From positions 10,043 to 74,042 of the forward strand of contig PAPF01000011.1 of the NCBI GenBank assembly GCA_002708825.1: a stretch of DNA of 64,000 nt. Reading direction: 5' to 3'. Position numbers and translations under genes: made by a program. The notes beneath the pieces were generated by a model. That model was given only the letters and a program-made list of their open reading frames with translations. It searched no databases and had not been told where the DNA came from. This document shows, piece after piece, positions 57,313 through 64,000 of this stretch (position 1 is the first letter of the stretch; each line of letters opens with the position of its first letter). Source of the DNA: Phyllobacteriaceae bacterium (GTDB lineage: Bacteria > Pseudomonadota > Alphaproteobacteria > Rhizobiales > Rhizobiaceae).

Positions 57313-57968
57313 TGATCGCCTCCGCAGGTCAGTTGCAGGCGTGTTGCGAAAATACCGGTCAGTTGCGTCATGTCGGTGGTCTCGTAGAAGGCCTCGGTCA
57401 GGTTCTGGCTGTTCTGCGCAAGGATCTCGTCGGGATCGGGACGGATGACCTCGCGCCGGCAGTCCGGCGGCAAGCCTTCGCTGATCATGTCGCCGTCATT
57501 CATGTAGTCGATGGCGGTATAGAAGGTGGGATCGTAGACCGCGAAAGACAGCGTGCCGTCGAGGGGCAGCGGTGTGGCCAGCCGCGATTCGAACAGGATG
57601 ACAAGGCGGTCGTCCTGGTAATCGGCGATGACGGCATCGGGCGCGCGCATGGCGACATCCTCGCCGTCTGCCTGCACCACCTGGAAGTAATCGAAATCGG
57701 CGATCGATTCGCGCACGGTGGAGCCGATTTCAGCGAGTTCCCCGTCGTCCAGCCGGTTGTCGGCATTCTTGTCGAACTCGATGATGACGGTCGCGGTGAA
57801 GATGTCGTCAAAGCGCCAGACATGCTGCAAGGCCGCCACCTTGCCGTCCTCGATGGCGAGATCGAGCCGTGCCTCTGCCCAGACATGGGGATGGGCCTGC
57901 AAGGGCACAGTGCCGGACAGGGCGAGCAGGAGGGTGGCCGGAATCGTCGAGATGAATTGTCGCCGCAA
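57309..57968 (-). CDS. DUF1007 periplasmic protein, NicO partner
   Basis: 219 residues with a signal (about 1-25). DUF1007 hallmarks HPHVWAEARLDLAIEDGKV and LQHVWRFDDIFTATVIIEFDKNADNRLDDGELAEI, the latter an EF-hand-like loop, and DPTFYTAIDY. It precedes the NicO gene with an ATGA overlap. The pair recurs in bacteria; it probably delivers metal to or works with the exporter. Confidence 0.83.
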   Translation of the reverse strand: MRRQFISTIPATLLLALSGTVPLQAHPHVWAEARLDLAIEDGKVAALQHVWRFDDIFTATVIIEFDKNADNRLDDGELAEIGSTVRESIADFDYFQVVQADGEDVAMRAPDAVIADYQDDRLVILFESRLATPLPLDGTLSFAVYDPTFYTAIDYMNDGDMISEGLPPDCRREVIRPDPDEILAQNSQNLTEAFYETTDMTQLTGIFATRLQLTCGGDQ

Positions 57969-58101
57969 TGCAGGACTCCGTTTGCCAGCCGCCCTTTCCG
58001 GGCCACATCACGGGATTGGCCGAAGAAGGCGGCGAAAATCCGGCAGACTGTTTCATTCCGCCCCGTCCGGATCAAGACGCCATTGGCCGCAGGGCGACCG
58101 G

Positions 58102-58995
58102 TCAGGTGTTTCTCTTGAACCAGGCTGCGAGGTAGTCGACGAAGACGCGGACCTTGGCCGGCAGGTAGCGGCGGTGCGGGTAGACGGCGAACATGCCGCT
58201 GTCCTTGTGCAGCCAGTCTTCCAGCAGCGAGACCAGCCGTCCGGCCTTGATATCCTCGTTGACGACGAAATCCGGGATGAGCGCGAAACCCAGATCGGAG
58301 AGGCAGGCGGCGCGCGCCACCGCGGGACTGTTGACCTCCAGCGGACCGCTGACCGGAACGGTGATGGTGTCGCCGTTGGGGGCCTGGAAGGGCCAGTTGG
58401 TCAGCCATCGCCCGTTGGTGTCGGAAATGCAGGGCATCTTGGAAAGGTCATGCGGCGTCTTCGGCCGGCCGTATTTCTCGATGACGGCCGGGGTGGCGCA
58501 CAGCTTGACCTGGAAATCGGAGACCTTGCGGGCGATGAGCGAGGAATTCTCCAGCCGCGAAACGCGGATCGCAAGGTCGAACCCTTCCTCGACGAGATCG
58601 ACGAAGCGGTCATCGAGATGGATGTCCAGCTTGATGTCCGGGTGTTCGGACACGAAGTCGATCAGGACCTGGCCGATGGCGGCGTCGGCGAAGGAGCGCG
58701 GGGCGGTCAGGCGGATGCGGCCGCGTACGTCGCCGCTCGATTCGCGGATCGATTCCTGGAGGCCGTCGATGTCGCGCACGATCTCCGTGGCGCGCTTGAA
58801 ATAGGCATGGCCCGATTCGGTGAGCGAGAACTGCCGCGTTGTCCGGTTTAGCAGCAACACGCCCAGTTCGTCCTCGAGTTCGCGGACATATTTGGACAGC
58901 AGCGCCTTGGACCGTCCGATCTTTCGTGCAGCGGCGGAAAAGCCTTCCGCTTCAACGACGTCGATGAAGGCGCGCATGCGGGTGAGGGTGTCCAT
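58102..58995 (-). CDS. LysR-family transcriptional regulator
   Basis: 297 residues. Winged HTH (1-60) MRAFIDVVEAEGFSAAARKIGRSKALLSKYVRELEDELGVLLLNRTTRQFSLTESG, then a periplasmic-binding-type effector domain. A stand-alone regulator between the metal-export pair and the ornithine decarboxylase; its targets are unknown. A short, inconspicuous upstream region separates it from the decarboxylase promoter. Confidence 0.9.
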   Translation of the reverse strand: MDTLTRMRAFIDVVEAEGFSAAARKIGRSKALLSKYVRELEDELGVLLLNRTTRQFSLTESGHAYFKRATEIVRDIDGLQESIRESSGDVRGRIRLTAPRSFADAAIGQVLIDFVSEHPDIKLDIHLDDRFVDLVEEGFDLAIRVSRLENSSLIARKVSDFQVKLCATPAVIEKYGRPKTPHDLSKMPCISDTNGRWLTNWPFQAPNGDTITVPVSGPLEVNSPAVARAACLSDLGFALIPDFVVNEDIKAGRLVSLLEDWLHKDSGMFAVYPHRRYLPAKVRVFVDYLAAWFKRNT

Positions 58996-59069
58996 CGTTC
59001 AAGCTCCGTGATCGGTCTCACGTAGATTGTTCAGCGTTCCGGAAAATTCAAGCAGGATGCGATTTTTCA

Positions 59070-59098
59070 TTGAAGAGGGGGGCAAATCCGCCTATATC
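59070..59098 (+). promoter_or_regulatory. Promoter of the ornithine decarboxylase leader
   Basis: TTGAAG (59070-59075), 17-bp spacer, TATATC (59093-59098). Transcription would start near 59105, leaving a leader of about 440 nt. Confidence 0.6.
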
Positions 59099-59104
59099 GC
59101 GGTT

Positions 59105-59543
59105 GCCCAAAGTCGCACGTGCCTGTGGGTGTCCGCCGATCCCCCGACAAGGTGGGGGACACGGTAAGGTACCCGGAGCTAACCCCTCCGGTCGTTCGTC
59201 CGGCCAACCGGACAGGCGAGGACATCTTGAAGCAACGACGGTGCGGGCCTTTCTGGTGTCTGCCGGCTGTCCACAAGCCGGGGTTACTGAAGAGGCACAC
59301 CTTCATTGCCGGATGTGCGGACGGGACCTCCCTCCAATCAATGGCAGACAAAGCGGATGGTCGCTCCCTCAAGGGGCGGTTTGTCCTTCGCCGCATGACG
59401 GCATTCCATGGTTCCGGGGTCTCCACCGCCTGGTTCCAGAGGCATGGCCGCATGCCCTTTGTCCAAATGCCCATGGCCGCCTGCAGACGGCGCCGGGGCA
59501 GCATTGAACGAAGCGGCTTTCCAGCCGCGCTGGGAGAACACCG
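59105..59543 (+). promoter_or_regulatory. Long structured leader of ornithine decarboxylase, speF-leader candidate
   Basis: About 440 nt without a convincing gene; frames inside are shadows. It contains a hairpin CCGGAG / TCCGG near 59176-59194 and repeated GGACAGG/CCGG and GGATGG-type segments. A conserved leader (speF motif) precedes ornithine decarboxylase in alphaproteobacteria and this position and length fit, but I have not aligned it to the consensus. It may control expression by polyamine or translation. Confidence 0.5.
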
Positions 59544-60677
59544 ATGGCCACGCAGCGTATCCTCGATTTCCTCGCCCCCCGCCGCCCCTCCGGCCCGTGC
59601 CTCGTCGTCGACCTCGACGTCGTGCGCGACAATTTCGCCGCTTTCCGCCGGGCGCTGCCGGACAGCCGCATCTTCTACGCCGTGAAGGCCAACCCGGCGC
59701 CCGAGATCCTGCGCCTGCTGGCGTCGGAAGGCTCGTCCTTCGATTGCGCCTCGGTGGCCGAGATCGAGATGGCGCTCGATGCCGGCGCGACCCCTGACCG
59801 CATCTCCTACGGCAACACGATCAAGAAGGAGCGCGATGTCGCGCGCGCCTACGAACTTGGCATCCGCCTGTTCGCCGTCGATTGCGCGGAGGAAGTGGAG
59901 AAGGTGGCGCGCGCCGCGCCCGGCGCGCGGGTGTTCTGCCGTGTGCTCACCGATGGCGAGGGTGCGGAATGGCCGCTGTCGCGCAAGTTCGGCTGCGTGC
60001 CGCAGATGGCTGTCGATGTGCTGGTCTATGCCCATCAGCTCGGTCTTGAGTCCCACGGCGTGTCCTTCCATGTCGGTTCGCAGCAGTGCGACCTGACCGC
60101 CTGGGACCGCGCGCTGGGCGATGCGCACCGCGTCTTTGCCTCGCTCGCCAAGCAGGGAATCCACCTGAAGATGGTCAACATGGGCGGCGGTTTCCCGACG
60201 CGTTACCTGAAGGACGTGCCGGCGGCGCAGGCCTATGGCCAGGCGATCTTCGGCGCGCTGCGCAAGCATTTCGGCAACCAGCTGCCCGAGACGATCATCG
60301 AGCCGGGCCGCGGCATGGTCGGCAATGCCGGCGTCATCAAGGCCGAGGTGGTGCTGGTGTCGAAGAAGGCCGACAACGACAATGTGCGCTGGGTCTATCT
60401 CGACATCGGCAAGTTCGGCGGCCTGGCCGAGACCATGGACGAGGCGATTCGCTATCCCATCGTCACACCGCGCGACGGCGACGCGATGGAGCCCTGCGTG
60501 CTGGCCGGCCCGACCTGCGATTCCGCAGACGTGCTCTACGAGAAGACCCCGTATCCGCTGCCGGTCACGCTGACGATTGGCGACGAGGTGCTGATCGAAG
60601 GCACGGGCGCCTATACCACCACCTATTCGGCGGTGGCCTTCAACGGCTTCGAGCCGCTGCGATCCTACGTGATCTGA
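59544..60677 (+). CDS. speC: Ornithine/lysine decarboxylase, group IV (fold III)
   Basis: 377 residues, eukaryotic-type PLP decarboxylase. PLP lysine K48 (FYAVKANPAPEIL), SQQCD / VSFHVGSQQ, GGGFPTRY, and the active-site C325 (GPTCDSADVLYEK). It turns ornithine (and perhaps lysine) to putrescine (cadaverine). It is preceded by a long leader and followed by CTGAACGGG / CCCGTTCAG, a hairpin without T run (60674-60695). The putrescine feeds Hss at 32468. Confidence 0.9.
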   Translation: MATQRILDFLAPRRPSGPCLVVDLDVVRDNFAAFRRALPDSRIFYAVKANPAPEILRLLASEGSSFDCASVAEIEMALDAGATPDRISYGNTIKKERDVARAYELGIRLFAVDCAEEVEKVARAAPGARVFCRVLTDGEGAEWPLSRKFGCVPQMAVDVLVYAHQLGLESHGVSFHVGSQQCDLTAWDRALGDAHRVFASLAKQGIHLKMVNMGGGFPTRYLKDVPAAQAYGQAIFGALRKHFGNQLPETIIEPGRGMVGNAGVIKAEVVLVSKKADNDNVRWVYLDIGKFGGLAETMDEAIRYPIVTPRDGDAMEPCVLAGPTCDSADVLYEKTPYPLPVTLTIGDEVLIEGTGAYTTTYSAVAFNGFEPLRSYVI

Positions 60678-60776
60678 ACGGGTCTTCCCGTTCAGGCCTG
60701 CCCTGTCCCGGCGGCTGCCGCCGGGGCGCGGGCGCTTGCATCCCCGTGTTCCGGATCAGGCCCTGGAGTTGCCGTC

Positions 60777-61331
60777 ATGACCGCGCTTGCCGTCTGCCAG
60801 ATGCCCTTCATCATCGCCGCCGAAACGGACGCGGACGTGGCTTCGCGCGACATCCTGCTGGATCGCGCCATGGGCCCGCGCTGGCGGCGCAAGGCGTCGG
60901 AGAAGCTGCGCCGGGGCCGTCTTCCGGCCGAGGGCCTGGCCTTCGTGGCGCGTGATGGCGAAGGCCGTGTTGTCGGCACGGTGCGCCTGTGGAACGTGCG
61001 GGCGGGGCAGGCGGAGGCCCTGCTGCTCGGCCCGCTGGCCGTCGATCCGTCGATGAAAAGTGCCGGCATCGGCTCGGCGCTGATGCGCCATGCGCTGGAG
61101 CAGGCCGCGCTGTCCGGCCATGGCGCCGTGCTGCTGGTCGGCGATGCGCCCTATTATGCCCGCTTCGGCTTTTCCAGCGAGCGGACCGGCGCGCTGGCCA
61201 TGCCCGGACCCTATGAACCGCACCGTTTCCTGGCCCTGGAACTCAAGGCCGGTGCGCTTAAGGGCGCAAACGGTGTCCTGCGCCCGTCCGGGCGCCGGGC
61301 CGAGCCGATCCGGCGCAAGCTCGCAGCCTGA
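60777..61331 (+). CDS. GNAT N-acetyltransferase, YhbS-like
   Basis: 184 residues. The acetyl-CoA site is LAVDPSMKSAGIGSALMRHAL, and DAPYYARFGFS is typical of YhbS. The N-terminal part is the acceptor region. Substrate unknown. About 100 bp after the decarboxylase, on the same strand, possibly a polyamine acetyltransferase by context only. Confidence 0.82.
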   Translation: MTALAVCQMPFIIAAETDADVASRDILLDRAMGPRWRRKASEKLRRGRLPAEGLAFVARDGEGRVVGTVRLWNVRAGQAEALLLGPLAVDPSMKSAGIGSALMRHALEQAALSGHGAVLLVGDAPYYARFGFSSERTGALAMPGPYEPHRFLALELKAGALKGANGVLRPSGRRAEPIRRKLAA

Positions 61332-61372
61332 AACTGAGCGTTGCGCTCTTGCAACATTCAAAAAGCGTATCA

Positions 61373-61401
61373 TTGATAAATGAATTAAAATTATTGAATA
61401 T
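61373..61401 (+). promoter_or_regulatory. Promoter-like AT-rich stretch before the porin gene
   Basis: TTGATA, 17 bp, then GAATAT, in the most AT-rich stretch of this neighbourhood (61340-61420). Fits a strong sigma-70 promoter 50 bp before the porin start. Confidence 0.45.
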
Positions 61402-61450
61402 GTTAAGGTCGCGTGGCTAGGTGGGGGCAGAAGTCAACGCAGGGTGTGCC

Positions 61451-62164
61451 ATGAAGAATGTCAGTTTGAAAATCTTAGCCCTCATGGGCGCTATGAGCCT
61501 GCCACTGTCCGCTCAGGCTGCGGATATGGCCTATGATACCGCGTCAGTTTCCTGGACGGGATTCTACGGCGGTGTTCATGCCGGTTACGGATTCGGGCAA
61601 GGCGACATCACGAATTCGAGTCCTCCCGGACCGCCCACGCGCACCATTGGTGTCGACATGGACGGCTTCCTTGGCGGTGTCCAGGTCGGCTACAACTGGC
61701 AGGCGTCGGATACCATGGTGTTCGGCATCGTCGGTGATTTCTCGCTGGCAGGCATCGGGGGAACGGTTGTCAATGTCCCGCCGCCCGGTCCGCCCTTCAC
61801 CGTGACGTCCGACATCAACTGGATGGCGACGCTGCGCGCACGTGCCGGCTATCTCGTCCAGCCCGAAACGCTGCTCTACGCCCATGGCGGTCTCGCGGTT
61901 GCGGATATCGATGCAACCTGGACCCGTGGCGCTGCGCCCGGCGGGCCCGGACCGTTCCGCGGTATCGGTTCAAATACCGAGATCGGCTGGACGATCGGTG
62001 CCGGCGTGGAACACATGCTTTCCGACAAGGTCAGCCTGTTCGGGGAATATGCGTATGCCGATTTCGGAACCGCGCGTTTTGCCAACACGACCGGGCCGGC
62101 GATCACTTACACGCAGGATGTCAGCATCCATACGATCAAGTTCGGTCTGAACTATCGCTTCTGA
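61451..62164 (+). CDS. Omp25/31-family outer-membrane porin-like protein
   Basis: 237 residues with a signal peptide (about 1-24, AQAAD). The eight-stranded barrel pattern has WTGFYGGVHAGYGFG, VDMDGFLGGVQVGYNWQ, WMATLRARAGYLVQ, GGLAVADI, GWTIGAGVEHML and a terminal phenylalanine (FGLNYRF). This is the Omp25/Omp31 family of Hyphomicrobiales. Low-complexity PPGPP stretches occupy extracellular loops. AT-rich promoter and strong terminator bracket it, so it is monocistronic. Confidence 0.87.
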   Translation: MKNVSLKILALMGAMSLPLSAQAADMAYDTASVSWTGFYGGVHAGYGFGQGDITNSSPPGPPTRTIGVDMDGFLGGVQVGYNWQASDTMVFGIVGDFSLAGIGGTVVNVPPPGPPFTVTSDINWMATLRARAGYLVQPETLLYAHGGLAVADIDATWTRGAAPGGPGPFRGIGSNTEIGWTIGAGVEHMLSDKVSLFGEYAYADFGTARFANTTGPAITYTQDVSIHTIKFGLNYRF

Positions 62165-62186
62165 ACGGCGGTGGCAGCACGAATGG

Positions 62187-62217
62187 AAAAGGCGGGCCAA
62201 AGCCCGCCTTTTCTTTT
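62187..62217. terminator. Bidirectional terminator between the porin and SCP2 genes
   Basis: Stem AAAAGGCGGGC / GCCCGCCTTTT (62187-62212), loop CAAA, followed by CTTTTT on plus; the A-rich left arm gives a T run on minus. It serves both convergent genes. Confidence 0.85.
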
Positions 62218-62238
62218 TCCAATCACAGCAGCTTCGAA

Positions 62239-62520
62239 TCACAGCAGCGAGGAGAGCTGCATGGCGACGGACATGTCGCCCTCGACCGTGATCTTGCCCT
62301 GCATGAAAGCCGCGGTGGGGTCGAGTTCGCCGGCCAGCATGTCCTCGAAATCGGACTTCGCCATCTTGATGGTGCAATCGGCATCGCCGTCGGTGGTGGT
62401 CACCGTGTTGCCGTCGATCAGGATGACGCCATCGGCGCCGCAGTCGAATTTCACGGAGCTCGACAGGCTGGTGCCGGCGGCCTTTTCGCGCATCTGCGCG
62501 GCAATTTCTTCCATGGTCAT
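62239..62520 (-). CDS. SCP2 sterol-binding domain protein
   Basis: 93 residues, a single SCP2 domain with SVKFDCGADGVILIDGNTVTT, DADCTIKMAKSDFEDMLAGELDPTAAFMQGKITVEGDMSVAMQ. It binds lipids or acyl chains in the cytosol. The start is the ATG at 62520; a frame open to 62556 lacks an SD. Divergent from the acyl-CoA dehydrogenase, a functional link by theme. Confidence 0.88.
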   Translation of the reverse strand: MTMEEIAAQMREKAAGTSLSSSVKFDCGADGVILIDGNTVTTTDGDADCTIKMAKSDFEDMLAGELDPTAAFMQGKITVEGDMSVAMQLSSLL

Positions 62521-62648
62521 GGTCGGTGATCCTTCCCGTTCTGGTGATTTGGACAAATCTGTTCTAACCTAGCCTTTCATTGACGTTTACGTCAACGTGA
62601 TTTTTCCGGCGTAACCGAAAAGGATGGCCGGGGAAGGGGAGGAGAACC

Positions 62649-63809
62649 ATGCTTTTTTCACCGGAACATGACGCCCTGCGCAATACGGTGGCGCGATTCG
62701 TGGAAGACGAGATCAACCCGCATGTCGACGCCTGGGAAGAGGCGGAGGAATTTCCCTCCCACATGCTCTTCAAGAAGCTTGGCGACCTGGGGCTGCTGGG
62801 CATCAAGTATGATCCCGCCCATGGCGGGCTCGGTCTCGACTTCTCCTTTTCGATGGTGATGGCGGAGGAACTGGGCCTTGTTGCCTGCGGCGGCGTCCCC
62901 ATGGCCATTGGCGTTCAGACCGACATGGCGACGCCGGCGCTCAACCGATTCGCGACCGACGACCTGAAGAAGGCCTGGCTGGCGCCGACCATCGCCGGCG
63001 ACATGGTGGCCTGTCTCGGCGTTTCGGAGCCGGGCGGCGGTTCGGATGTCTCCGCTGTGAAGACAACAGCGCGGCACGATGGCGGCGACTTCGTCATCAC
63101 CGGTACGAAGATGTGGATCACCAACGGCATGAAGGCCGACTGGTGCTGCCTGCTGGCCAATACGTCCGACGGGCCGGTCCATCGCAACAAGTCGCTCATC
63201 GTCGTGCCCATGGACGCGGCCGGCATCACCCGCCAGAAGATCCACAAGATCGGCATGAATTCGTCGGACACGGCGCAACTCTTCTTCGACGAGGTGCGCG
63301 TGCCGGCATCCAACCTGATCGGCCAGGAGGGTATGGGCTTCACCTACCAGATGCTGCAATTCCAGGAAGAACGTCTGTGGGCGGCGGCCAACACGATCAA
63401 GGCGCTCGACCGGCTGATCGACCTGACCATCGACTACACACGCGAGCGCACGGTGTTCGGCAAGCCGGTGCTCGACAACCAGGTTGTCCATTTCCGGCTC
63501 GGCGAATTGCGCACCGAGGTGGAGGCGCTCAGGGCTCTGACATGGTCGGCGGTGGAGCAGTATGTCGCGGGCAGGGACGTGACCCGGCTGGCTTCCATGG
63601 CAAAGCTCAAGTGCGGCCGGCTGATGCGCGAAGTGGCCGATTCCTGCCTGCAATACTGGGGCGGCATGGGCTATACGCGCGACAATCCGGTCTCGCGCGC
63701 CTTCCGCGACGGGCGCCTCGCCTCCATTGGCGGCGGCGCCGACGAGGTGATGCTGGGCATCATCGCCAAGCTGGAAGGCACGGCGCCGGGCACATCGAAC
63801 CGCCGGTAA
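62649..63809 (+). CDS. Acyl-CoA dehydrogenase
   Basis: 386 residues, FAD-dependent. N-terminal helices (about 1-110), the FAD/substrate segment CLGVSEPGGGSDVSAVKTTA and WITNGMKADW near 115-170, and C-terminal signature RERTVFGKPVLDNQ and QYWGGMGYTRDNPVSRAFRDGRL. It oxidises acyl-CoA to enoyl-CoA; chain length is not evident. GGAGGAGA precedes the ATG. Confidence 0.92.
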   Translation: MLFSPEHDALRNTVARFVEDEINPHVDAWEEAEEFPSHMLFKKLGDLGLLGIKYDPAHGGLGLDFSFSMVMAEELGLVACGGVPMAIGVQTDMATPALNRFATDDLKKAWLAPTIAGDMVACLGVSEPGGGSDVSAVKTTARHDGGDFVITGTKMWITNGMKADWCCLLANTSDGPVHRNKSLIVVPMDAAGITRQKIHKIGMNSSDTAQLFFDEVRVPASNLIGQEGMGFTYQMLQFQEERLWAAANTIKALDRLIDLTIDYTRERTVFGKPVLDNQVVHFRLGELRTEVEALRALTWSAVEQYVAGRDVTRLASMAKLKCGRLMREVADSCLQYWGGMGYTRDNPVSRAFRDGRLASIGGGADEVMLGIIAKLEGTAPGTSNRR

Positions 63810-64000
63810 GATTAGAATCTTAGCAAAAAGTAAAATAGCGCGTTAGGGCGCATGTGGTTTCTGGAAAGGGCCGGTGGCCGTCGTGCCATGGCCCGGTTCG
63901 GCCGTTCCCGGCATGTGGAGAGGAGACCCGGCGGACGGCGTGCCCGTTTCGCCAGCGGTCACGAAAAAGACGGGCATTCGCGCGTCCTGCGGCCATGTCC
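63810..64000. other. Trailing intergenic stretch
   Basis: AT-rich start (63815-63845) after the acyl-CoA dehydrogenase, then GC-rich DNA. No gene or terminator is visible before the window ends. Confidence 0.3.

Noticed and set aside
59119..59685. Open frame in the decarboxylase leader
   Set aside because: Overlaps the ornithine decarboxylase start in another frame, no SD and no recognisable content; the leader is better read as RNA.

Overview
This GC-rich window looks like chromosomal DNA of an alphaproteobacterium of the order Hyphomicrobiales (Rhizobiales). The evidence is a CpdR-type single-domain receiver, an Omp10-like lipoprotein and an Omp25/31-like porin, homospermidine synthase, an mmgR/suhB-type small RNA between the N-formylglutamate amidohydrolase and histidinol-phosphatase genes, and a long structured leader in front of an ornithine decarboxylase as in alphaproteobacterial speF leaders. 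I would not name a genus from sequence alone.

Layout. 1-2500 is an accessory-looking stretch next to the 3' end of a tRNA-Val gene: an orphan protein with a PD-(D/E)XK-like motif, a small XRE-type regulator and a 43-residue ORF overlapping it. 2519-5200 holds tRNA-Val, cpdR, the amidohydrolase, the small RNA and hisN. 5226-7180 holds a serine hydrolase and a small heat-shock protein with a sigma-32-like promoter and a hairpin-rich leader. 7186-9858 is a four-gene bufferin operon (DUF2282 precursor, MNIO oxygenase, DUF2063 partner, DoxX), a copper-related RiPP system. 10010-18486 holds threonine aldolase and glutamate synthase (gltB, a YbjQ-like gene, gltD). 18502-24825 is envelope biology: DUF459 protein, lytic transglycosylase, galU, a beta-barrel protein and a KpsF-type isomerase. 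24841-34890 holds NfeD/SPFH, hemH, a 5'-nucleotidase-LysM fusion, a PaaK-like ligase, a metalloprotease, Omp10, homospermidine synthase and a DUF3445 protein. 34912-43985 holds a DUF882 protein, an NtrC-type regulator, oligoendopeptidase F, KDPG aldolase, an endolysin-like muramidase, TrhO and a DUF533 protein.

44083-51040 is a complete dicarboxylate-type unit: the two-component pair dctB-dctD followed by a TRAP transporter dctPQM behind a perfect sigma-54 promoter, so DctD most likely drives dctPQM. 51100-54111 is the most unusual stretch: a TetR gene, two near-identical 15-bp operators, a structured gene-free region ending in a terminator, a small RNA with an anti-Shine-Dalgarno loop, and an SLC13-type transporter whose frame is broken by one in-frame TGA. 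54114-64000 holds an aminotransferase, GNAT acetyltransferases, a NicO-type metal exporter with its DUF1007 partner, LysR, ornithine decarboxylase with its leader, an Omp25-like porin, an SCP2 protein and an acyl-CoA dehydrogenase.

Together, ornithine decarboxylase and homospermidine synthase give a putrescine-to-homospermidine route. Post-transcriptional control is prominent: two trans-acting small RNA candidates, the decarboxylase leader and a possible RNA thermometer. Most long antisense ORFs in this GC-rich DNA are shadows and were left out.
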